A stretch of 10,157 nt of DNA. Origin: an uncultured Oscillospiraceae bacterium (GTDB lineage: Bacteria; Bacillota; Clostridia; Oscillospirales; Oscillospiraceae). The DNA lies in the NCBI GenBank assembly GCA_934659415.1, contig CAKUHW010000018.1:1-10157 (forward strand), read 5' to 3'. Within the stretch, counting starts at the first letter, position 1. The number at the start of each line of letters is the position of its first letter. Below the pieces are notes generated by a model that saw only the letters and a list, made by a program, of their open reading frames with translations, did not search any database and was not told the origin of the DNA. Position numbers and translations under genes: made by a program. Positions 1-5,958 of the stretch are shown here, one piece after another.

Positions 1-32
1 GTGGAATACCAGTGGAATACCAGTGGTATTCC
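1..32. repeat. Two 11-bp tandem repeats plus an inverted copy
   Basis: The unit gtggaatacca occurs twice in tandem (1-11 and 12-22). It is followed by the inverted partner gtattcc at 26-32, which can pair with ggaatac at 14-20 (7-bp stem, 5-base loop) or with the copy at 3-9. The element lies 11 bases beyond the stop codon of the minus-strand LysR gene, so it may act as that gene's terminator hairpin, although no T-run is visible. It may also be the edge of a longer repeat cut off by the window start. Confidence 0.5.
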
Positions 33-42
33 GCAGGGGCCC

Positions 43-936
43 TCAGAGGAGCGGCGGCTCCGCGAGGCCTCTGGCGGCCTCCAGCAGCAGAGGGAGGGAG
101 GGGTTGGTGTTGTCCCTGCGCCAGATAAGGGCCTGGCGGGCGGGGGGCACATCCTCCAGGGGAATATACTTCACCATGCCCCGGGCCATGTAGGAGGTGT
201 TCTCATTGAGGGTGCTCACCCCTTTGCCGCAGGCCACCAGCATCAGCAGCGTGGGCACCAGCTCCGCCTCCGCCGCGATCTGGGGGGTGAAGCCTGCCGC
301 GGAGGCCGACCGCCATACCTTGCTGTACCCCGGCTGGGAGGAGGTGCGGGACATGACCACAAAGGGCTGGTCCTTCAGCTGAGCCATGGTCAGGCGTTCC
401 TCGGCGGCCAGAGGGGAGGCAGGATGGACCACTGCGCATTCCCGGTCGTGCCGGAGCACCAGGGCTTCGGTGTCCGGACTGAGCACGTCCTCCCCGAAGT
501 TGATCACCGCGTCCAGCTCCCCCTGGAGCAGTCTGCGCACCAGGTCGGAGTGGCTGCACTCCCGCAGCTCCAGGCGGACCGCCGGACAGGCGGCGGCCAT
601 GCGCTGGTACAGGCATACCGCGTCGGGGTCGAAGTAGTCCTGCAGCACCCCCACCGTCAGCTCCCCCTCGTAGCCCTCCTGGGCGGTGAGGGCCGCGTTT
701 AGACTGGCCCGGTAGCTGGCGAGAATGTCGGGACACTTGCGGAAAAAGGCCCGCCCCGCCGGAGTGAGGGACACGCTGCGGGAGTTGCGCTCGAACAGGC
801 GCACCCCCAGCTCCTGCTCCAGGGCCAGGATGGTGCGGCTCAGGGCAGGCTGGGACATGAACAGGTCGTCCGCCGCCTGGGTGAAATTCAGTCTCTGGGC
901 CAGTACAGTAAAGCACTCCAGCTGATTGAGCGTCAT
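43..936 (-). CDS. LysR-family transcriptional regulator
   Basis: This 297-residue protein has the usual LysR length and layout. The N-terminal winged helix-turn-helix covers about residues 1-62, with the typical FTQAADDLFMSQPALSRTI segment followed by LEQELGVRLFERNSR and LTPAGRAF. A linker helix leads into a periplasmic-binding-like effector domain (about 90-297) that starts GELTVGVLQDYF. I chose the ATG at 936 because it opens the canonical MTLNQLECF start and follows a GGAAGGGGG ribosome site; the reading frame runs on upstream to 2028, but that part is antisense to the neighbouring gene. The gene is divergent from the EthD-like/LVIVD operon and shares its 219-bp promoter region, the standard arrangement for a LysR activator and its target. 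The effector is unknown. The family call is firm; the target is inferred. Confidence 0.95.
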   Translation of the reverse strand: MTLNQLECFTVLAQRLNFTQAADDLFMSQPALSRTILALEQELGVRLFERNSRSVSLTPAGRAFFRKCPDILASYRASLNAALTAQEGYEGELTVGVLQDYFDPDAVCLYQRMAAACPAVRLELRECSHSDLVRRLLQGELDAVINFGEDVLSPDTEALVLRHDRECAVVHPASPLAAEERLTMAQLKDQPFVVMSRTSSQPGYSKVWRSASAAGFTPQIAAEAELVPTLLMLVACGKGVSTLNENTSYMARGMVKYIPLEDVPPARQALIWRRDNTNPSLPLLLEAARGLAEPPLL

Positions 937-952
937 GCTCGCGCCCCCTTCC

Positions 953-967
953 CCGCCCGAAGGGCGG
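953..967 (-). other. GC-rich leader hairpin next to the LysR ribosome site
   Basis: ccgccc (953-958) and gggcgg (962-967) form a 6-bp stem with a 3-base loop in the predicted 5' leader of the LysR mRNA. The stem sits immediately upstream of the purine-rich ribosome site. It could affect initiation, but it may only be a GC-rich coincidence. Confidence 0.35.
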
Positions 968-982
968 CTTCTCTCTTCTGCC

Positions 983-1011
983 AGTATAACAGCCCGGCAG
1001 GCGTTTGTCAC
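983..1011 (-). promoter_or_regulatory. Promoter of the LysR gene
   Basis: Read on the minus strand: -35 GTGACA (1006-1011), a 17-bp spacer, and -10 TATACT (983-988) preceded by TG one base away (extended -10). The start would be near 976, giving a leader of about 40 nt. The match is strong, but the call comes from sequence alone. Confidence 0.65.
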
Positions 1012-1039
1012 GTCCATGATCTTCCATCCAAAACAAAGC

Positions 1040-1056
1040 CGCATACCAGCCATGCG
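1040..1056. promoter_or_regulatory. Candidate LysR operator dyad
   Basis: CGCAT (1040-1044) and ATGCG (1052-1056) form a perfect 5-bp dyad around 7 bases. They are flanked by a looser outer pair, ACAAA (1033-1037) and TTTGT (1060-1064), offset by one base. The dyad is centred about 54 bp upstream of the predicted start of the EthD-like operon, close to where LysR proteins usually bind. It does not fit the T-N11-A consensus exactly, so assignment as the binding site is an inference from position and symmetry. Confidence 0.4.
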
Positions 1057-1066
1057 TTTTTTGTAT

Positions 1067-1095
1067 TTTACACCCTCTGACAATTCTGCTAAAAT
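1067..1095 (+). promoter_or_regulatory. Promoter of the EthD-like/LVIVD operon
   Basis: -35 TTTACA (1067-1072), a 17-bp spacer, and -10 TAAAAT (1090-1095) with an extended TG at 1087-1088. The predicted start is near 1102, leaving a leader of about 54 nt before the ATG. The -35 is 55 bp from that of the divergent LysR promoter. Confidence 0.65.
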
Positions 1096-1155
1096 AGAAA
1101 GGTGAGAATCCATACTCTGTCCAAACTTTGCCCAATTTTGAAAGGAGATGCAGCT

Positions 1156-2013
1156 ATGTCCTTTGAGTATCGTCCCATGCGGAGCGTCATCTATGTGGAC
1201 TGCGTCCGCGAGGAGTACCGCCACCGCCTGCAGCGCTGGTTGTACAACACCCACATCCCCGACAGCATTGCCAAATTTACCCCCTACTGCAACAAGTACA
1301 CCTTCTACTGGGCCCTGCCCACGCCCCCCGAGGGCGAGCGCTTCGGCACCCGCAGAATGCAGATGACCGAGCACTACTGGATGGTGAACGAGATGACCCC
1401 CGAGATGAGCGTGAACTCCTTCACCGAGCGGATGCCCGTGGAGGCGCTGCGCTGGCAGGGTATGATCCCCGACGATGGAGTGGATCTGTCCCATGCGGAG
1501 AACATGGACGGCGACGCTCACCGCTCCTCCGGCGGCGACAACGGGATGCCTCCCTTCGTGTTCGCCCATGTGCCCATCAACTGGCAGGACGACTACAAGG
1601 GCAAGGGCCGCACCATTGACGACGGCGCCAACTACCGCTGGCAGTTCGTGGTCCGCTGGCCCTGCGAGAAGACCGGCGAGAAGTGGTTCAACGAGGTGTT
1701 CGTGCCCTATTTCCAGAACCGCCCCGAGGTGACCCGCTTCGTGTCCAGCAAGATCTACCACGACGTGGTGGGCTGCCAGTTCCACCGTCTGGTGGAGATG
1801 TGGTTCGACGGCCCCGAGGAGTGGTACGCCGCCGCGGTGGAGGGCACCCGGGACATGCCCCGGCCCGACTGGGCCAAGGAGGCTCCCGAGGCCGCGCCCC
1901 AGGCCCAGTTCCCCTTCCTGAAGCCCAACTTCTACCTGGTGAGCATGTTCCTGTCCGACATGGCCACCACCGACAACCTGGTACAGTACCGGGGCTACCA
2001 GACCATGCGCTGA
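1156..2013 (+). CDS. Tandem EthD-like (dimeric alpha/beta barrel) protein
   Basis: This 285-residue protein has no signal peptide or membrane segment. It looks like two fused ferredoxin-like dimeric alpha/beta barrel domains of the EthD type. The first half has a beta strand (SVIYVDC, about 10-16), then an RLQRWLYNTHIP helix (24-35) with His33. The second half has YRWQFVVRWP (160-169), then a KWFNEVFVP helix (176-184). Both helices share a W-x6-P spacing (W28/P35 and W177/P184), which supports internal duplication. The ATG at 1156 follows aaaggag (1141-1147) by 8 bases; an in-frame GTG at 1102 coincides with the predicted transcription start and is unlikely. It is the first gene of an operon with the LVIVD protein, 13 bases apart. 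EthD-like proteins are often small-molecule-binding or accessory proteins in catabolic clusters; the substrate here is unknown. The protein is certain, the fold call moderate. Confidence 0.7.
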   Translation: MSFEYRPMRSVIYVDCVREEYRHRLQRWLYNTHIPDSIAKFTPYCNKYTFYWALPTPPEGERFGTRRMQMTEHYWMVNEMTPEMSVNSFTERMPVEALRWQGMIPDDGVDLSHAENMDGDAHRSSGGDNGMPPFVFAHVPINWQDDYKGKGRTIDDGANYRWQFVVRWPCEKTGEKWFNEVFVPYFQNRPEVTRFVSSKIYHDVVGCQFHRLVEMWFDGPEEWYAAAVEGTRDMPRPDWAKEAPEAAPQAQFPFLKPNFYLVSMFLSDMATTDNLVQYRGYQTMR

Positions 2014-2026
2014 GGAGGAGAACACC

Positions 2027-3406
2027 ATGGCAGCACCCTTTTACGCGAAAAGCCCCGGGAACGAGGGCTATATCAAGAACATGGAGGTCGTGGGCTTCTG
2101 CGACCTGAACGGTGTGAACGCCTTCCAGATGGCCCTGCACAAGACGGAGGACGGCCGGTACTATATGTACTGCGGCTCCTTCCGGGGCCCCGGCTGGAAC
2201 ATCGTGGACGTGACCGACCCGGCCAACCCTGTGATCGTCAACTGGATGGAGGCCTGCGACCCCAAGGAATACCCCGCCACCAACACCCCCAAGATCCAGG
2301 TGTGCGACGGGCTGATGATCGGCGCCACCGGCGGCGGCGTCCCCTTCCTCCACGGCAACAAGCCCGGGGACAAGAGCCTGGGCAGCCTGCAGATCTTTGA
2401 CATCAAGGACGACCCCGTCCATCCCAAGCTGCTGAGCAAGTGGGAGACCGGCGTGGCCGACGGCATGGGCGTGCACCGCTTCTTCTACAACGGCGGCCGC
2501 TATGTCCACCTGTCCGCCGACTGCCCGGGCTACACCGGCAACATCTACCGCATCCTGGACATCATCGACCCCACCCATCCCGTCGAGGTGGGCCGCTGGT
2601 GGGTGCCCTGCCAGTTCACCGACGGACTGAAGGAGGGCGAGTACCCTGTAGACGGCGAGCAGCACTGGGAGTATATGGACTGGCCTCAGCTCCATGGCCC
2701 CCCGTATGTGGTGGGCAACCTGGCCTATCTGTCCTATTACTGCGAGGGCCTGATCATCCTGGACATCTCCGATGTCACCCGGCCCAAGAAGATCGGCCAG
2801 CTGAAGTTCAAGGGGCCCTTCTCCGGCAAGTACGCAGGGGCCCGCACCCACACCTGCCTGCCCCTGCCCGGCCGGAACTTCCTGGTGGCCACCAACGAGG
2901 GAGAGCGCTTCCCCTTCTACAACCGGGAGATCCTCACCACCGGTCCCCGCAAGGGCGCTCAGCCCATGAACAACCTCCACATGGTGGACATCTCCGATCC
3001 CGCCGATCCCCAGCTGGTGGCGGAGTTCCCCTATCCCGAGGTGCCTGCGAACTTCCCCTGGCCCAACTTCAACACCGCCGGTCTGGACGGCTGCCAGGGT
3101 CCCTTCGGCCCCCACAACATCCACGAGCCCATGAGCAACAAGCCCTGGCTGGAGCAGCGGGGCGACCGGGTGTACTGCTGCTACTTCCACGCGGGCATGC
3201 GGGTGTATGACGTGTCCGACCCCTACTATATCAAGGAGCTGGCCTACTTCATCCCCCCCAACCCCGAGAAGCTGCTGTTCGATATCCCCGTGCCCGGCCC
3301 CATGCTGGCCACCACCGAGGACTGCGTGGTGGATGACCGCGGCTATATCTATATGGATACCTGGCACGACGGCATGTATATCCTGAAGCTCAAGGACGGC
3401 ATCTGA
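2027..3406 (+). CDS. LVIVD-repeat beta-propeller protein
   Basis: This 459-residue protein carries at least six LVIVD-type strands: NIVDVTDPANP (about 58-68), LQIFDIKDDP (121-130), YRILDIIDPTHP (174-185), LIILDISD (242-249), LHMVDISDPADP (317-328) and MRVYDVSDP (391-399). A last degenerate copy is YIYMDTWHDGMYIL (440-453). Spacing of 53-75 residues suggests a six- or seven-bladed propeller. Histidines recur ahead of the repeats (H150, H223, H275, H363, H366, H388, H447), a pattern that could build a metal or ligand site in the central channel. There is no signal peptide, so it is probably cytoplasmic. The start is fixed by aggaggag (2013-2020), which overlaps the stop of the EthD-like gene. 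It is co-transcribed with that gene and probably LysR-controlled. The family is recognised, but its biochemical role is not known to me; an enzyme or a binding scaffold is possible. Confidence 0.8.
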   Translation: MAAPFYAKSPGNEGYIKNMEVVGFCDLNGVNAFQMALHKTEDGRYYMYCGSFRGPGWNIVDVTDPANPVIVNWMEACDPKEYPATNTPKIQVCDGLMIGATGGGVPFLHGNKPGDKSLGSLQIFDIKDDPVHPKLLSKWETGVADGMGVHRFFYNGGRYVHLSADCPGYTGNIYRILDIIDPTHPVEVGRWWVPCQFTDGLKEGEYPVDGEQHWEYMDWPQLHGPPYVVGNLAYLSYYCEGLIILDISDVTRPKKIGQLKFKGPFSGKYAGARTHTCLPLPGRNFLVATNEGERFPFYNREILTTGPRKGAQPMNNLHMVDISDPADPQLVAEFPYPEVPANFPWPNFNTAGLDGCQGPFGPHNIHEPMSNKPWLEQRGDRVYCCYFHAGMRVYDVSDPYYIKELAYFIPPNPEKLLFDIPVPGPMLATTEDCVVDDRGYIYMDTWHDGMYILKLKDGI

Positions 3407-3430
3407 GCCGGTTCAGGGGCAAATATCGCA

Positions 3431-3465
3431 AAAAGGGCCCGCTGCGGAAACCTCCGCAGCGGGCC
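3431..3465 (-). terminator. Intrinsic terminator of the deaminase gene, possibly bidirectional
   Basis: A perfect 12-bp stem (3436-3447 with 3454-3465) has the 6-base loop aaacct. Read on the minus strand it is followed by CCTTTTTGCG, a clear T-tract, so it terminates the deaminase transcript. On the plus strand, behind the LVIVD gene, the tail is only tgcgctggttgttta, so termination there would be weak. No other terminator separates these convergent genes. Confidence 0.8.
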
Positions 3466-3477
3466 TGCGCTGGTTGT

Positions 3478-3963
3478 TTACACCATACGGGGCAGGGAGT
3501 CGTCCTCCTCTACCCAGTCCCGCTCCACGTCTACCACCCGGTAGTCGGCGGGGGTGTCGCGGATGACCACCCGGCGTATGCCGGCATTGATGATCTGCCT
3601 GCGGCACATGGAGCAGGAGGAGGAGCCGGGGATGAGCGCGCCGGTGGCCGGGTCCTTGCAGACCATGTACAGCGTGGAGCCCAGCATGTCCCGGCGGGAG
3701 GCGGAGATGATGGCGTTGGCCTCCGCGTGGACGGAGCGGCACAGCTCGTACCGCTCCCCGGAGGGGATGTTCAGCTCCTCCCGGGTGCAGAAGCCCAAAT
3801 CGCCGCAGTTTTTACGGCCCCGGGGCGCGCCGTTGTAGCCGCTGGAGATGATCTCATCGTTGTTCACGATAATGGCGCCGTAGCACCGGCGCAGACAGGT
3901 GGAGCGCTCCAGCACGGTCCCGGCGATGTCCAGATAGTAATTTGCCTTGTCGATTCGGGCCAT
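3478..3963 (-). CDS. dCMP/cytidine deaminase-family zinc enzyme
   Basis: This 161-residue protein matches the deoxycytidylate deaminase family, which deaminates dCMP to dUMP and feeds thymidylate synthesis in the cytoplasm. The zinc site is visible as H79-A-E81, with E81 the catalytic acid, and C117-S-M-C120. The N-terminal CLRRCYGAIIV and SSGYNGAPRG segments are typical of the family. Residue 116 before the cysteine pair is Ser where the family usually has Pro (PCxxC). About 13 residues (roughly 104-116) separate the VCKDP strand end from the cysteines, making a longer loop than in minimal deaminases. The ATG at 3963 was chosen over upstream in-frame codons because GGGAGG (3972-3977) lies 8 bases before it. 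The gene has its own promoter, divergent from the zinc-ribbon gene. ComEB-like proteins belong to the same family; dCMP as substrate is the likeliest option but unproven. Confidence 0.88.
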   Translation of the reverse strand: MARIDKANYYLDIAGTVLERSTCLRRCYGAIIVNNDEIISSGYNGAPRGRKNCGDLGFCTREELNIPSGERYELCRSVHAEANAIISASRRDMLGSTLYMVCKDPATGALIPGSSSCSMCRRQIINAGIRRVVIRDTPADYRVVDVERDWVEEDDSLPRMV

Positions 3964-3997
3964 AGATCGTACCTCCCGGCAGTGATAGTCAGAACAG

Positions 3998-4041
3998 CGG
4001 CCGGACGGTATCCCGGCCGACCCGCCTCTTTGGCGGTCCGG
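3998..4041 (-). promoter_or_regulatory. Structured 5' leader of the deaminase mRNA
   Basis: The roughly 75-nt leader can form two adjacent hairpins: cggccgg (3998-4004) with ccggccg (4013-4019), and ccgcc (4022-4026) with ggcgg (4032-4036). A competing long-range pairing, ccggac (4001-4006) with gtccgg (4036-4041), would break both, but the predicted start near 4039 may leave that arm incompletely transcribed. It matches no riboswitch class I recognise. Confidence 0.4.
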
Positions 4042-4045
4042 TTTG

Positions 4046-4074
4046 AGTATAGCAGGAACTTTTCGCCCCTGCAA
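4046..4074 (-). promoter_or_regulatory. Promoter of the deaminase gene
   Basis: Minus-strand -35 TTGCAG (4069-4074), a 17-bp spacer, and -10 TATACT (4046-4051). The start is expected near 4039. The element lies back to back with the promoter of the zinc-ribbon gene, with 34 AT-richer bases between the two -35 hexamers. Confidence 0.65.
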
Positions 4075-4108
4075 CGCTTAAATTCACATTTTGTTTACGC
4101 TTTTTCCA

Positions 4109-4137
4109 TTGACGGGGACATTTTCGTGGATTATCAT
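4109..4137 (+). promoter_or_regulatory. Promoter of the zinc-ribbon membrane gene
   Basis: -35 TTGACG (4109-4114), a 17-bp spacer, and -10 TATCAT (4132-4137). The start near 4144 gives a short leader of about 24 nt that holds the full aaaaggaggt ribosome site. Confidence 0.65.
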
Positions 4138-4167
4138 AAGCATACCGTCAAAAAGGAGGTGAGCGCC

Positions 4168-4563
4168 ATGGTCCGCAGCTTTTTGGCCCGGGTGATGGCC
4201 GGGCGGTACGGCAGCGACCAGCTGAATCTGGCCCTTACGGTGCTCTACCTGATTTTCATCGTGGTGGAGTGGATCACCGGTCTGGCCCTGTTCTACTGGC
4301 TGGCCTTGGTGTTCCTTCTGATCTGCCTGCTGCGCAGCTTCTCCCGTCAGCTGGAGCGGCGCAGGGCGGAAAATCAGAAGTTTCTCCAGCTCGTCCGCCC
4401 CCTCCAGAGCCGCCTGCGCGCCCTGCGCACCCGCCTGAAGGACCGCAATCACCGCTACTTCCGCTGCCCCTGCTGCGGCCAGCAGATGCGGGTGCCCCGG
4501 GGAAAGGGCCGCATCACGGTCCACTGCCGCTCCTGCGGCGCCACCTTTGAGGAAAAAAGCTGA
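4168..4563 (+). CDS. Small membrane protein with C-terminal zinc ribbon
   Basis: This 131-residue protein has two closely spaced hydrophobic segments (about 20-36 and 38-55) forming a membrane hairpin. A highly basic, probably helical linker follows (about 56-96, rich in Arg and Gln). The C-terminus holds a zinc ribbon with ligands C100-x2-C103 and C120-x2-C123, plus an extra C102. Start: ATG after aaggaggt (4153-4160), 7 bases away. It is monocistronic between its own promoter and a strong terminator. The topology suggests a cytoplasmic zinc ribbon tethered to the membrane. I do not recognise a characterised family member. Nucleic-acid or protein binding by the basic linker and ribbon is plausible but unproven. 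Confidence 0.85.
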   Translation: MVRSFLARVMAGRYGSDQLNLALTVLYLIFIVVEWITGLALFYWLALVFLLICLLRSFSRQLERRRAENQKFLQLVRPLQSRLRALRTRLKDRNHRYFRCPCCGQQMRVPRGKGRITVHCRSCGATFEEKS

Positions 4564-4574
4564 ATATCAGGCCC

Positions 4575-4612
4575 AGCGGCCCGGCGCGGATGCGCCGGGC
4601 CGCTTTGCTTTA
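4575..4612 (+). terminator. Intrinsic terminator between convergent genes
   Basis: A perfect 13-bp GC-rich stem (4575-4587 with 4592-4604) has loop ggat and is followed by tttgctttatt. It terminates the zinc-ribbon gene. The stop codon of the minus-strand ABC ATPase (4610-4612) falls in the T-rich tail, so the same stem lies just 3' of that operon. On that strand no T-run follows until about 4560, so its effect there is weaker. Confidence 0.85.
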
Positions 4613-5197
4613 TTCTTCCGTCAGCCGCAGGGGCGGGCCGGCGAAGGTCAGCACCCGGTCGCACCCGTCCAGCACGGCGCGCTCGTGGGTCACCAGCAGC
4701 GCGCTTCGCCCCGACTCCCGCAGCCGCCCCAGCAGGCGCAGGGCCCGGGGGGCGTCCACGCCGGTGAAGGGCTCGTCCAGCAGCAGAAGGCCGTCCCCCA
4801 GAGCGGCGCAGCGGGCCAGGGCCAGCCGCCGGGCCATACCGCCGGACAGTGTCTGGGGCCGCGTGTCTCCCTCGCCCTCCAGCTCGGCAAAGGCCAGCCA
4901 GTGCGCCGTCTCTCCCCGGCGCTCCCGGGGGAGCACATCGGAGATCTGCTGCGCTGCGCTCCGCCAGGGCAGCAGGCGGTCCTCCTGAAAGAGAAAGGCC
5001 GTGTGGGCGGGGTCCAGGCCGGTCACCGTCCCGGCGGAAGGGCGCTCCAGCCCGGCCAGCACCCGCAGCAGAGTGGTCTTGCCGCAGCCGGAGGGACCGG
5101 TGAGGGCGGTGAGGCCCGTGTCCGGCAGGTCCAGGGAGAGACCGTCCAGTACGGTCCGCTCCCCGTAGGCCAGCGTCAGGCCGCGCAGCTTGATCAT
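4610..5197 (-). CDS. ABC transporter ATPase, NitT/TauT (SsuB/TauB) type
   Basis: This 195-residue nucleotide-binding subunit would power the importer encoded upstream from the cytoplasmic face of the membrane. Motifs in order: aromatic Y11, Walker [10 protein letters not shown] (34-42), Q-loop Q71 in [11 protein letters not shown], signature LSGGMARR (117-124), Walker B LLLLDEP (137-143), and switch H171 in LLVTHE. It is shorter than typical SsuB/TauB proteins (about 240-260 residues); the stretch after the switch His is cut to about 24 residues, but all catalytic motifs are intact. The D-loop reads TGVDAP rather than the common SALD. The start at 5197 overlaps the permease stop as ATGA, with GGGAGG just upstream. 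Longer readings in this frame are antisense or off-frame permease sequence. It is the last gene of the four-gene operon. Substrate unknown. Confidence 0.92.
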   Translation of the reverse strand: MIKLRGLTLAYGERTVLDGLSLDLPDTGLTALTGPSGCGKTTLLRVLAGLERPSAGTVTGLDPAHTAFLFQEDRLLPWRSAAQQISDVLPRERRGETAHWLAFAELEGEGDTRPQTLSGGMARRLALARCAALGDGLLLLDEPFTGVDAPRALRLLGRLRESGRSALLVTHERAVLDGCDRVLTFAGPPLRLTEE

Positions 5198-5958
5198 GGC
5201 TTTTTCCTCCCTTCCCGCAGCAGCCGCCGCAGCAGGCCCTCCAGACAGAGGGAGAGCGCGATGAGCACCAGGGTCCAGGCGAAGAGCTCCGGTGTCTCCA
5301 GGGCCAGGCGGGCCTGCTGGATGCGGGAGCCGATGGCCCGGGCGGGGGGGCAGATGACCTCCGCCGCCACACCGGACTTCCAGGCCAGTCCGAAGGCGGT
5401 GAGCAGGCTGCCGGAGAAGCAGGGCCGCAGGGAGGGCAGCGTCACCAGGCGCAGGGTGCGCAGGGGACCGAAGCGGTAGGCCCGGGCCAGCTCCAGCAGC
5501 TTGGGGTCCACCGCCTCCAGCCCGGTGGCCACGCCGCCCCAGATCACCGGCAGCACCATCAGCGCCGCGATGACCCCCGGGATGTTTGCCCGGCTCACCC
5601 ACAGGTACACCAGCAATATGAAGGACACCACCGGCGTGGCCCGCACCACCCGCACCGCGGGGGAGAGGATGTGCCCCGCCCAGGGGCAGCCATGGCACAG
5701 AAAGGCCAGCAGCACCCCCGCCGCCGTGCCGGCGGCCAGCCCGGCGGCCACCCGCAGCAGGGTGTACAGGGCGGACAGCCAGAAGTCCCCCGTCCCCGCC
5801 AGGGTCCACAGAGCGCGGGCCACGGAGAGAGGGGCGGGCAGCAGCAGCTCCCGGTCCACCAGCCTGGCCGCAAGCTGCCATACCCCCAACCAGAAGGCTG
5901 GGGGTATGACGAATTTGAGGATGCTGTGCCGCCGCTCAGGGGGCATAGTAGATGGCAT
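5194..5958 (-). CDS. ABC transporter permease, NitT/TauT (SsuC/TauC) type
   Basis: This 254-residue inner-membrane protein has about six hydrophobic helices, for example around residues 16-30, 62-86, 105-125 and 130-145, and near the C-terminus. The cytoplasmic EAA-type loop that docks on the ATPase is recognisable as [22 protein letters not shown]. Length and layout fit binding-protein-dependent permeases for sulfonates, nitrate and pyrimidine precursors; the real substrate cannot be read from sequence. The start is uncertain: ATG at 5958 overlaps the lipoprotein stop by 23 bases, and a second in-frame ATG at 5946 overlaps by 11. Neither has a good ribosome site, so translation is probably coupled to the upstream gene. 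The 3' end overlaps the ATPase start by 4 bases. Confidence 0.9.
   Translation of the reverse strand: MPSTMPPERRHSILKFVIPPAFWLGVWQLAARLVDRELLLPAPLSVARALWTLAGTGDFWLSALYTLLRVAAGLAAGTAAGVLLAFLCHGCPWAGHILSPAVRVVRATPVVSFILLVYLWVSRANIPGVIAALMVLPVIWGGVATGLEAVDPKLLELARAYRFGPLRTLRLVTLPSLRPCFSGSLLTAFGLAWKSGVAAEVICPPARAIGSRIQQARLALETPELFAWTLVLIALSLCLEGLLRRLLREGRKKP

Noticed and set aside
1-32. CRISPR-like repeat
   Set aside because: The 11-bp units are directly adjacent with no spacers and only two copies are seen.
937-2028. Upstream extension of the LysR reading frame to a 661-residue protein
   Set aside because: The extension is antisense to the EthD-like gene, lacks family features, and the LysR domain has its own start, ribosome site and promoter.
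1688-3367. Long minus-strand open frame (559 codons) opposite the LVIVD gene
   Set aside because: Low-complexity shadow of a GC-rich gene; no ribosome site, no recognisable domain, and the opposite strand encodes a clear repeat protein.
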